From NCBI RefSeq assembly GCF_024508315.1, contig NZ_CP101987.1, positions 1,488,001 to 1,552,000 of the forward strand: a stretch of DNA of 64,000 bases, given 5' to 3'. The notes under the pieces are model-generated. The model had not been told where the DNA came from and did not search any database. It saw only the letters and a list, made by a program, of their open reading frames with translations. Source of the stretch: Cellulomonas xiejunii (GTDB lineage Bacteria > Actinomycetota > Actinomycetes > Actinomycetales > Cellulomonadaceae). This document shows positions 52,329 to 59,881 of the stretch, piece after piece; positions within the stretch are counted from its first letter, which is position 1, and each line of letters starts with the position of its first letter. A program made the translations under genes and the position numbers.

Positions 52329-53129
52329 TCAGGAATCCGCAGCTCCCGGCGGGCTGTAGGCGATCACCGGACGGCCCGTCGTCGGATGCGTGAGGACGTG
52401 CGCGTCGACGCCGTAGACGTCACGCACCAGCGCCGGCGTCAGGACGTCGGCCGGTGAGCCGGCGGCTGCCAGCCGCCCCTCGGACAGCACCAGCACGTGC
52501 TCGCAGTACGCGGCCGCCAGGTTGAGGTCGTGGAGCGCCGCCACCGTCGTCACCCCGAGGCCGCGCACGAACCCCAGGAGCGCGAGCTGCGCGCTGACGT
52601 CGAGGTGGTTCGTCGGCTCGTCGAGCAGCAGGAGCGACGGCTCCTGCGCGAGGGCGCGCGCGATGTGCACGCGCTGCCGCTCACCGCCCGACAGCGTCGC
52701 CCAGGGGCGCTCCGCCAGGTGCGTCGCGGACGCGGCCGCCAACGCCCGGTCGACCGCACCTGCGTCGGTGTCGGTGCCCCAGAGGGTGCGGTAGGGGATG
52801 CGACCGAGGGCGACCACCTCGCGCACGCTCAGGGGCACGGCCGCGTCGGACGACTGCTCCAGCAGCGCGACGTGGCGGGCCCGGACCTGCCGCGCCATCG
52901 TGTGCACGGGAACCGTCGGCCCGGGGTCCAGCGCGCCGGGGTCGCTGACGAGCACAGCCCCGGCCGCCGGCTCCAGCAGGCCCGCGACCAGACGCAGCAG
53001 CGTGGTCTTGCCCGCGCCGTTCGGCCCCAGCAGACCGGTCAGGCATCCCGGCGGCGGCGTGGCGTCGACCCCGTCGACGACCCAGCGGCCGCCCAGGCGT
53101 GCCCCCACACCGGCGATCGTCAGCTCCAC
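52329..53129 (-). CDS. Proposed F420-0 ABC transporter ATP-binding protein
   Basis: A 266-residue FecE/BtuD-type ATPase: Walker A GPNGAGKTT, Q-loop ALLEQSSDAAVPLSVREVVALGR, signature LSGGERQRVHIARAL, Walker B LLLLDEPTNHLD, switch His in LHDLNLA. The three-gene cassette matches the actinobacterial family proposed to import F420-0, which was defined in organisms that keep F420 enzymes and cofE but lack the rest of F420 synthesis. The GTG start 53129 overlaps the permease 3' end by 10 bases. As the fold is that of siderophore and B12 importers, a different substrate cannot be excluded. Confidence 0.78.
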   Translation of the reverse strand: MELTIAGVGARLGGRWVVDGVDATPPPGCLTGLLGPNGAGKTTLLRLVAGLLEPAAGAVLVSDPGALDPGPTVPVHTMARQVRARHVALLEQSSDAAVPLSVREVVALGRIPYRTLWGTDTDAGAVDRALAAASATHLAERPWATLSGGERQRVHIARALAQEPSLLLLDEPTNHLDVSAQLALLGFVRGLGVTTVAALHDLNLAAAYCEHVLVLSEGRLAAAGSPADVLTPALVRDVYGVDAHVLTHPTTGRPVIAYSPPGAADS

Positions 53130-54220
53130 GCGGCACCTCGCCCCCGGCGCAGGAGGACGGCGAACACCGGGACCCCGATGAGTGCGGTGACGATCCCCAC
53201 GGGCAGCTCCCGCGGGTCGAACACCGTCCGCGCGAGGGTGTCCGCCCACACCAGCAGCACCGCTCCCGCGAGTCCCGCGACGGGCAGCAGCCGGCGGTGG
53301 GCCGGGCCGGTCACCACCGACACGGCGTGCGGCAGCACCAGCCCGACGAACCCGATCGCCCCCGAGACGGCGACCATCGCGCCGGTGAGCAGGGCCACGA
53401 GCGTCATCATCGCCCAGCGCGTGCGGTCCACGTCCACACCCAGGGCGGCAGCGGCCGTGTCCCCGAACGTGAACGCGTCGAGCCGCCCGGCGGTCAGCAG
53501 CACGGTCGTCCCGACGACGACCAGGGCGCCGGCCGCGATCGCGACCGACGTCCACGTGGCGCCGGCCAGGGACCCCATGAGCCACGACAGGATCTCGCGG
53601 TACGAGTCCCCGGTCGCGGTCCAGAAGATGACGAACGACGTGGCGGCCGCCGCGAGCTGCGAGATCGCGAGTCCCGCGAGGACGGCGCGCGTCGGCGTCA
53701 GCGTCCCGCCCGAACGGGCCAGCGTGAGCGTCGCCACCAGCGCCGCCAGCGCTCCGGCGAACGCGGCGACCGGCAGCAGCAGGCCGACACCGAGGACCAG
53801 GACCGCGACGGCGCCCAGCGACGCGCCGGAGGACAGGCCGAGCAGGTAGGGGTCGGCGAGCGGGTTGCGCGTCATGGACTGCATCACGGCGCCCGCCACC
53901 GCGAGCCCCGCACCGACCGCCGCGGCGGTCAGGACGCGAGGCAGCCGCAGGTCCCACACGATCGCGTCGTGCAGGCGCGGCACGTCCGGGGAGCGCAGCC
54001 CCAGGTGCGCCAGGACGGAGCGCACGACCTCCCCGACGGCCAGGTCGGCCGGGCCGATCGTCACCGCGACGAGCAGCGTGACGACGAGCGCGACCGCCCC
54101 GACGCCCACCAGGACCGCCAGGGGTGGGCGCAGCGGGCCCCGCGGCCCGGTGCCCGAAGCTGCGACGGACGTCGCGTCGCGGGGTGCCGGCCTGGCCCGC
54201 CGTGTCTTGTGCGTGGGCAT
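53120..54220 (-). CDS. Proposed F420-0 ABC transporter permease
   Basis: A 366-residue FecCD/BtuC-type permease with about ten helices. LRLPRVLTAAAVGAGLAVAGAVMQSMTRNPLADPYLLGLSSGASLGA is the family signature for this class, and GFVGLVLPHAVSVVTGPAHRRLLPVAGLAGAVLLVWAD the cytoplasmic loop that contacts the ATPase. A 30-residue basic N-terminus precedes the first helix. It lies between the binding protein (9-base gap) and the ATPase. Substrate assignment rests on the cassette as a whole. Confidence 0.82.
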   Translation of the reverse strand: MPTHKTRRARPAPRDATSVAASGTGPRGPLRPPLAVLVGVGAVALVVTLLVAVTIGPADLAVGEVVRSVLAHLGLRSPDVPRLHDAIVWDLRLPRVLTAAAVGAGLAVAGAVMQSMTRNPLADPYLLGLSSGASLGAVAVLVLGVGLLLPVAAFAGALAALVATLTLARSGGTLTPTRAVLAGLAISQLAAAATSFVIFWTATGDSYREILSWLMGSLAGATWTSVAIAAGALVVVGTTVLLTAGRLDAFTFGDTAAAALGVDVDRTRWAMMTLVALLTGAMVAVSGAIGFVGLVLPHAVSVVTGPAHRRLLPVAGLAGAVLLVWADTLARTVFDPRELPVGIVTALIGVPVFAVLLRRGRGAAWS

Positions 54221-54229
54221 CGGCGCAGG

Positions 54230-55309
54230 TCAGCCCTCAGCCGTCGCGGCGGGGGCGGGGGAGTCCGCGTCGAGGGCCCGCGCGGCCTCGGCGAGGCCCG
54301 CCGCGGCCTGCGCGTTGCGGACGCCCGCCTCGCTCGCCGCGAACGGCACCACCACGTACCGCTGCTCACGCACGGCGGTCAGCTGGGACGCGGCGGGGTG
54401 CGCCGCGAGGAAGTCCTTCTTCTTCTGCGCCGAGTTCCACGCCGAGTCCACGAGGACGAGCACGTCGGGGTCGGCGGCGACGACCTGCTCCCACCCGACC
54501 GACGTCCAGGTGTCGTGCACGTCGGCGAAGACGTTGGTCAGCCCGGCAGTCTCCAGCAGCATCTGGGGCGCCCCCATGCCGGCGCCGACGTACGGGGTGT
54601 CGGTGCCGGACGACCACCACACGGCCGTCTGCCCGTCCGCGGGCTCGATCGCGTCGAGCGTCGCGCGCTGCTCCGCCACCACCTCGGCCGCGGCGTCCGG
54701 GACGCCGAAGACGTCGCCGACCTCACGGATCTCGTTCAGCACGTCGTCGAACGTCAGTGGGTCGGGCTGGTAGCCCGGCTCCTTGCACGCGCTGGGGGAG
54801 ACGTACGTGGCGATGCCGAGGGCACCGAGAGTCGACCGCTCGCCCGCGCCGTCGGCGCTGAGGTTCGACTCCCAGCCCGCGTAGACGAGGTCGGGCTCGA
54901 CCTCCAGCAGGGCCTCCTGACCCGGCACCTTGTCGGACAGCACCGGCACGTCCGCCGCGTCGTCGGCCCAGCGGTCGGGCACGGGGCCGTCCGCGAAGGC
55001 CGTGCCCACCAGGGTGTCGGCGAGGCCGAGGGCGAGCAGCATCTCGGTGGTCGAGGACTTGATGGCCACGACGCGCTGCGGCGGCGCGTCGAACGTGACC
55101 TCGGTGCCGCAGTTGTCGAGCGTGACGGGCGCGTAGCTCGCGGGGCCGGAGGACCGGGTCGCCGAGGTTCCGGGGGACGGGGCGTCCGTGGTGCACGACG
55201 CGAGCAGGAGCGTGCAGGACGCCACGGCGACGAGCACCGACCGCCGTCCCGTCGACGTGCGTGGCGGTGACGCGGTGACGCGGGTGGTCCGACGGCGGGC
55301 GCGAGGCAT
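54230..55309 (-). CDS. Proposed F420-0 ABC transporter substrate-binding lipoprotein
   Basis: A 359-residue lipoprotein (lipobox LLASC, Cys39) with a FecB/BtuF fold. Family features are NCGTEVTFDAPPQRVVAIKSSTTEMLLALGLADTLVGTAF, VLSDKVPGQEALLEVEPDLVYAGWESNLSADG, and SPSACKEPGYQPDPLTFDDV. These are the conserved stretches of the proposed F420-0 binding protein family and are not those of siderophore- or B12-binding proteins, which is why I favour F420-0. It is the first gene of the operon, after a leader of about 130 bases. Confidence 0.8.
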   Translation of the reverse strand: MPRARRRTTRVTASPPRTSTGRRSVLVAVASCTLLLASCTTDAPSPGTSATRSSGPASYAPVTLDNCGTEVTFDAPPQRVVAIKSSTTEMLLALGLADTLVGTAFADGPVPDRWADDAADVPVLSDKVPGQEALLEVEPDLVYAGWESNLSADGAGERSTLGALGIATYVSPSACKEPGYQPDPLTFDDVLNEIREVGDVFGVPDAAAEVVAEQRATLDAIEPADGQTAVWWSSGTDTPYVGAGMGAPQMLLETAGLTNVFADVHDTWTSVGWEQVVAADPDVLVLVDSAWNSAQKKKDFLAAHPAASQLTAVREQRYVVVPFAASEAGVRNAQAAAGLAEAARALDADSPAPAATAEG

Positions 55310-55478
55310 GGTCTCTCCGGAAGGTCGCTGCCGCGCACGCCGTCGGGCACGGGAGGGAAGGGGACGGGCGCACGTCGCGCCGCGGAGGACCGTCCCAGCA
55401 GGGGGCGGTGCGACCCGACCAGAGCGAGGGTCAGGTTCCGACGAGCCACCCTAGGCGCTCGACCCCGGCGACGTGCAA
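55310..55478 (-). promoter_or_regulatory. Promoter and structured leader of the F420-0 importer operon
   Basis: TTGCAC (55478-55473) and TAGGGT (55453-55448) are 19 bases apart on the minus strand. The following leader of about 135 bases contains a 7-bp stem GGGACGG/CCGTCCC enclosing a 5-bp stem GGCGC/GCGCC. GGAG lies 7 bases before the ATG. No known riboswitch class fits. Confidence 0.35.
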
Positions 55479-55487
55479 GCGCACAGC

Positions 55488-55527
55488 GACGAGCGGCGGG
55501 CCTGACGATCCAGGCCCACCGCTCGTC
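55488..55527 (-). terminator. Terminator downstream of the esterase-CBM2 gene
   Basis: A 17-bp stem with one mismatch (55488-55504 with 55511-55527) and a 6-base loop, about 27 bases past the stop. Confidence 0.7.
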
Positions 55528-55553
55528 TCCTGCCTACCGGTCGCTCAGGGCCC

Positions 55554-56987
55554 TCAGGCGGCCGCGCACGTCACGGTCGCACCGGCACCGTTCCCGGTGC
55601 CCTGGAACCCGAACGTCGTGCTCCCGCCGGCGCTCACGGTCCCGTTCCAGGGCGCGTTCGTCACGGTGAGCGCGGAGCCGCCCGTCGACTGCCCGTTCCA
55701 CACCTGCGTCGCCGTGGCGCCGGACGGCAGCGTCACGGTGACGCGCCAGCCGTTGATCGCGCTCCGCCCGGCGGTGACCGTCACGTCGGCGACGAACCCG
55801 TTGGGCCAGCTGTTGACCAGCCGGTACGAGGCCGTGCACGCGCTCCCGGGGCCCTGGGTGGGCGTGGGCGTCACGGACGGCGTGGGGCTGACCGACGGCG
55901 TCGGCGTGACGGAGGGCGTGGGGGTGACCGACGGCGTCGGGGTCACCGACGGGGTCGGCGACACGGTGGGCGTCGGCGTCGCCGTGGGACCGGGGTCGAC
56001 CTGCGACCATGCGTCCTTGAGGAACGCGGCGATCGTGTCCCAGCTCGGGTTCGGGGTGCCCTGGGTGACGGTCTCCCGGCACCCCTCGACCGTGCGGACC
56101 GTCTGCTGGCCGTAGCGCGACGCGCTCGTGACGTCCGAGTGGCTGTGGCCGGCGCCGGGCACGGAGAAGAACTGGGTGTCGACGCAGGCCGCCTTGAGCG
56201 CGTCGTAGAAGATCTCCGTCTGGGCGTGCGGCACGACGTTGTCGCTACGACCGTGCAGCAGCATCATCGGCGGGTCGTCGCGGTCCACGTACGCCAGCGG
56301 GTTGGCCTGCCGCACCTTGTCGGGGCAGGTGGGCGTCGCGCAGCCGAGCAGCTGTCCCTCGGGCGCGTTGATGCTGTCGTGGTCGATGAACCCGCCGGGG
56401 TTCTGCTCCTTGAGCCGCGAGAAGTCCGTGGGACCGAAGAAGTCCACCCCCGCCTGGACGTCGCTGGAGGCGCCCGTGGTGCCGACACGACCCTCCAGGA
56501 AGGCGTTGCCGTTGGAGACGGCGGCCATCGCGGCGACCCAGCCGCCCGAGGAGTCGCCCATGCTGGCGAACCGCGCGGGGTCGAGCCGGTACTGCGTCGC
56601 GTTGCTGCGCAGGAAGCGGATCGCCGCCTTGACGTCGTGCACCTGCGCGGGGAACTTCGCCTGCGAGCTCGAGCGCACGCTGACGCCTGCCACGGCGATA
56701 CCGCGCGGGTTGAGCTGCTGGGCGATCGCGCTCGCGCCGGACTTGCCGTCGTCGGACGTCCACGCGGAGCCCGTCGACCACACGACGAGCGGCCAGGGGC
56801 CCGCGCCGTCGGGGACGTACAGGTCCAGGAGGTGCCCGCGGCTGCCCGCCGGCTCCGCCGGGGCGTACGCGACGTTGGTGATGGTCTGGACGGCCTGAGC
56901 GGGTGTGCTCACGGCGGCCACCGCCCCTGCGGCGACCAGCGCGACCGCTCCCATCCATGCTGCCGTCCTGCTACGAGTTCTCGTCAT
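55554..56987 (-). CDS. Secreted alpha/beta-hydrolase (esterase) with C-terminal CBM2
   Basis: A 477-residue secreted enzyme. The signal peptide is about 1-32 (VAAVSTPAQA). The hydrolase domain (35-330) has the nucleophile elbow ASMGDSSGGWVAAM, an Asp in LLHGRSDNVVPH and a His in PGAGHSHSDV, giving a Ser-Asp-His triad typical of feruloyl/acetyl esterases and related hydrolases. A linker of PTPSVT repeats follows. A family 2 carbohydrate-binding module (about 385-477) ends the protein, with Trp residues in VNSWPNGF, NGWRVTV, QVWNG and APWNG and bounding Cys residues. It targets cellulose or xylan and probably removes ester decorations from plant cell walls. ATG 56987 was chosen for its signal peptide. 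Confidence 0.88.
   Translation of the reverse strand: MTRTRSRTAAWMGAVALVAAGAVAAVSTPAQAVQTITNVAYAPAEPAGSRGHLLDLYVPDGAGPWPLVVWSTGSAWTSDDGKSGASAIAQQLNPRGIAVAGVSVRSSSQAKFPAQVHDVKAAIRFLRSNATQYRLDPARFASMGDSSGGWVAAMAAVSNGNAFLEGRVGTTGASSDVQAGVDFFGPTDFSRLKEQNPGGFIDHDSINAPEGQLLGCATPTCPDKVRQANPLAYVDRDDPPMMLLHGRSDNVVPHAQTEIFYDALKAACVDTQFFSVPGAGHSHSDVTSASRYGQQTVRTVEGCRETVTQGTPNPSWDTIAAFLKDAWSQVDPGPTATPTPTVSPTPSVTPTPSVTPTPSVTPTPSVSPTPSVTPTPTQGPGSACTASYRLVNSWPNGFVADVTVTAGRSAINGWRVTVTLPSGATATQVWNGQSTGGSALTVTNAPWNGTVSAGGSTTFGFQGTGNGAGATVTCAAA
55856..55990 (-). repeat. 18-bp repeats encoding a PTPSVT linker
   Basis: About seven copies of an 18-bp unit encode PTPSVT or PTPSVS hexapeptides joining hydrolase and CBM2. 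Such linkers are O-glycosylated in Cellulomonas enzymes. Confidence 0.8.
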
Positions 56988-57070
56988 GGCAATCGTTCCC
57001 CTCGGCGCGGTGATGTCGATCCACACTCTGGTGCGGGGGGTCTCGTCGCCGCGACGGACGAAACCATTCG

Positions 57071-57084
57071 GTTGGTACACCAAC
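57071..57084. promoter_or_regulatory. Palindromic operator candidate between esterase and SDR genes
   Basis: GTTGGT-AC-ACCAAC is a perfect 6-2-6 inverted repeat, preceded by AACC-ATTC-GGTT (57062-57073), in the divergent promoter region. It resembles a repressor site; the protein is not identified. Confidence 0.4.
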
Positions 57085-57194
57085 TGCTTCTCGGCGGTGT
57101 CAGGTCGGACCGTCGGGCACCAGAGCCCGATCCGACCCGGCCGCCCGTGCGATGCTCGTGCGGCACCCCGCACCCTGACCGCCAGGAGACCCGT

Positions 57195-57959
57195 ATGACC
57201 TCGCCGACCGACCGTCCTCGTCGCGCACTCGTCACCGGCGCGTCGTCCGGGATCGGCGCGGCGACCGTGCGTCGCCTGCGTGCCGACGGCTGGGACGTCG
57301 TGGCGACCGCGCGCCGCGGGGACCGGCTGGCCGCGCTCGCGCAGGAGACCGGTGCCGACACCGTCGTCGCCGACGTCACCCGGGACGACGACGTCGCCGC
57401 GCTGATCGCTCACGTGCAGGAGACCGGCGGCCTGGACGCGGTCGTCAACAACGCGGGCGGCGCGCTCGGGCAGGACACCGTCGAGGACGCCGACCTCGAC
57501 GGCTGGCGCACGATGTACGAGCTCAACGTCCTCGGCACGCTGCGGGTGACGAAGGCCGCGCTGCCGCTGCTGCGTGCGAGCGGCGCGGGCGACGTGCTCG
57601 TCGTGACCTCGACAGCAGCCCACGGCGCCTACCCGGGCGGCGCCGGCTACACGGGCGTCAAGCACGCCGAGCGCATGCTCGCCACGACGCTGCGCTGGGA
57701 GCTGGTGGGCGAGCCGATCCGCGTCATCGAGATCGCGCCCGGCGCCGTCGCGACCGAGGAGTTCTCGCTCGTGCGGTTCGCGGGTGACGCAGAGCGGGCG
57801 GCCAAGGTGTACGAGGGCTACCAGCCGTTGGTCGCCGACGACATCGCGGACACGATCGCCTGGACGCTGTCGCGCCCGGCCCACGTCAACGTCGACCTGC
57901 TGGTCGTGCGGCCGCGGGCGCAGGCGAACAACACGACGATCGCCCGCACAGGGGTCTGA
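57195..57959 (+). CDS. Short-chain dehydrogenase/reductase
   Basis: A 254-residue classical SDR. The NAD(P) site is ALVTGASSGIGAATVRRL, with ARRGDRL after beta-2 suggesting NADPH. The VVNNAGG motif and the active site Ser-Tyr-Lys in TSTAAHGAYPGGAGYTGVKHAE are present. The substrate-binding part IEIAPGAVATEEF is typical of oxidoreductases acting on small alcohols or serine derivatives (YdfG-like). AGGAG lies 6 bases before ATG 57195. It is divergent from the esterase gene. Function beyond NADPH-dependent carbonyl or alcohol chemistry cannot be inferred. Confidence 0.88.
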   Translation: MTSPTDRPRRALVTGASSGIGAATVRRLRADGWDVVATARRGDRLAALAQETGADTVVADVTRDDDVAALIAHVQETGGLDAVVNNAGGALGQDTVEDADLDGWRTMYELNVLGTLRVTKAALPLLRASGAGDVLVVTSTAAHGAYPGGAGYTGVKHAERMLATTLRWELVGEPIRVIEIAPGAVATEEFSLVRFAGDAERAAKVYEGYQPLVADDIADTIAWTLSRPAHVNVDLLVVRPRAQANNTTIARTGV

Positions 57960-58024
57960 CCGGTCGCCCCGGCGCTCGGGACGGCGTCCGCGAGAGGCCG
58001 AGGTGCGGTGTCGGTACCGCGATC

Positions 58025-58030
58025 TACGCT
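58025..58030 (+). promoter_or_regulatory. -10 element of a probable leaderless promoter
   Basis: TACGCT ends 6 bases before GTG 58037, and no ribosome-binding site is visible. Confidence 0.45.
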
Positions 58031-58036
58031 GACCAG

Positions 58037-59881
58037 GTGCCCCCCGTCGAGACGTCCACGACGCGTGCCCTCCTGCGTCTCGTGCGCTGGGCCCGCCCGG
58101 CGCTGCCACGCGTGGTCGCCGGTGGCAGCGCGACGCTGCTGGCGAGCCTCATCGCGCTGTCCGTGCCGCAGGTGCTGCGCGGTGTCGTCAACGGCCCGCT
58201 GCTGACGGACGGCTCGCGCGTCGCCGTGGTGCAGGCGGCGCTGCTCGTGCTGCTGCTGGGCGTGCTCGAGGCCGTGCTGGTGTGGGCACGCCGCGCGCTG
58301 ATCGCCACCCCCGGCACGGGCGTCGAGCGGACGATGCGCACGGACCTGTTCCGCCACCTGCTGGACCTGCCGGTCGCGACGCACGACCGGTGGTCCGGCG
58401 GGCAGCTCCTGCAGCGCTCGATGGGGGACCTGCACACCGTGCGCCGCTGGATGGTGTTCGGGCTCGTGCAGCTCGTCGTGTCCTCGACGACCGTGCTGGT
58501 CGGCGGGGTGCTGATGATCGTGACCAGCCCGCTGCTGGGCGTCGTGTACCTGCTGGGCGCGGGGCCCGTGATCTGGCTCGGGTTCCGGTTCCGGCAGCAC
58601 TACAAGGTCGTGGCACGACGCGCGCGTGACCAGGCCGGGGACCTCGCGACGCGCGTCGAGGAGTCCGTCCACGGCATCCGCGTCCTCAAGGCGTTCGGGC
58701 GGGGCGACGACGCGCTCGACGACTTCGTCCAGCAGGCGGACGACCTGCGGGGCACCGAGCTCGACAAGGCGCGTGCGCAGTCGCGCATGTCGTTCGCGCT
58801 CGCGTGGATCCCGGAGACGACGCTCGCCGTCGCGCTCGGCCTCGGCGTGTGGCTCGCGGCGACCGACCGCGTGAGCGTGGGCGCCCTGGTCGCGTTCTTC
58901 GCGACGGCCGCTGTCATGACACGACCCGTGGAGAGCCTCGGCATGCTGCTGGCCATGACGCTCGACGCGCGTGCCGGCACCGACCGCTTCCTCGAGGTCA
59001 TGGACACCGCGCCCGCGCTCGCCGACCCGGAGCGTCCCGTCCCGCTGCCGACCGCGCCGCCGGGCGGCTCGCGCGTCGAGCTGCGGGACGTCCGCTTCGC
59101 GCACGGCGCGGGCTCGCGCGAGGTGCTGCGCGGCGTCGACCTGGTGCTCGAGCCGGGGGAGACGATGGCGCTCGTCGGGCTGACGGGCAGCGGCAAGACG
59201 ACGCTCCTGCAGCTCGTGCCACGGCTGTACGACGTGACGGGCGGCGCGGTGCTGGTCGACGGCGCGGACGTGCGCGACGTGACCCGTCACGACCTGCGCG
59301 GCGCGGTCGCCGTCGCGTTCGAGGACCCGATCCTCTTCTCGGCGTCCGTGCGCGACAACGTCCTCATGGGGGTGCCGGCCGAGCGGCTCGCCGCGATGAG
59401 CGAGGCCGAGACCGCCGAGGCACTGCGGGTCGCGCTCGACGTGGCCAGCGCGGGGTTCGTCGACCGTCTGCCGCACGGTGTCGACACGGTGGTGGGCGAG
59501 GAGGGGATGAGCCTGTCCGGCGGCCAGCGGCAGCGTGTCGCGCTCGCGCGCGCGATCGTCGGCCGCCCTCGCGTCCTGGTGCTCGACGACCCCCTGTCGG
59601 CGCTCGACGTCGCGACCGAGGCGCGGGTGACCGACGGCCTGCGGCGCGTGCTCGCCACGACGACGACGCTGGTGGTCGCCCACCGCACGTCGACGGTCGC
59701 GCTCGCGGACCGTGTCGCCGTGCTCGAGGACGGCCGCATCACGGGCGTCGGCCGGCACGTCGACCTGCTCGCGACGCATCCGCACTACCGGTACGTCCTG
59801 ACGGCGGAGGGTGGCGCGGATCCGGCAGGAGCCGGGCAGGACGGCAGCGCGCCGCGCGACGTCGCGGAGGTGCACCGGTGA
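58037..59881 (+). CDS. ABC exporter half-transporter with degenerate catalytic site
   Basis: A 614-residue protein with six membrane helices (about 20-300) and an ATPase domain. Walker A is GLTGSGKTT (about 381), the signature LSGGQRQR, and the Walker B region VLVLDDPLSALD, in which Asp replaces the catalytic Glu. That change marks the degenerate site of heterodimeric type IV exporters. It overlaps by 4 bases with the next gene, whose product has the intact Glu. Together they should form a BmrCD/TM287-288-like heterodimer exporting drugs, lipids or peptides. The gene probably has a leaderless mRNA. Confidence 0.88.
   Translation: MPPVETSTTRALLRLVRWARPALPRVVAGGSATLLASLIALSVPQVLRGVVNGPLLTDGSRVAVVQAALLVLLLGVLEAVLVWARRALIATPGTGVERTMRTDLFRHLLDLPVATHDRWSGGQLLQRSMGDLHTVRRWMVFGLVQLVVSSTTVLVGGVLMIVTSPLLGVVYLLGAGPVIWLGFRFRQHYKVVARRARDQAGDLATRVEESVHGIRVLKAFGRGDDALDDFVQQADDLRGTELDKARAQSRMSFALAWIPETTLAVALGLGVWLAATDRVSVGALVAFFATAAVMTRPVESLGMLLAMTLDARAGTDRFLEVMDTAPALADPERPVPLPTAPPGGSRVELRDVRFAHGAGSREVLRGVDLVLEPGETMALVGLTGSGKTTLLQLVPRLYDVTGGAVLVDGADVRDVTRHDLRGAVAVAFEDPILFSASVRDNVLMGVPAERLAAMSEAETAEALRVALDVASAGFVDRLPHGVDTVVGEEGMSLSGGQRQRVALARAIVGRPRVLVLDDPLSALDVATEARVTDGLRRVLATTTTLVVAHRTSTVALADRVAVLEDGRITGVGRHVDLLATHPHYRYVLTAEGGADPAGAGQDGSAPRDVAEVHR

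Noticed and set aside
55400..55450. GTCGGAACCTGACCC on the minus strand, reminiscent of a thiamine riboswitch element
   Set aside because: The partner helix and CTGAGA loop are absent, and the downstream genes are not thiamine-related.
55856..55990. Short repeats resembling a CRISPR array
   Set aside because: They are contiguous 18-bp units without spacers and encode a PTPSVT linker in frame.
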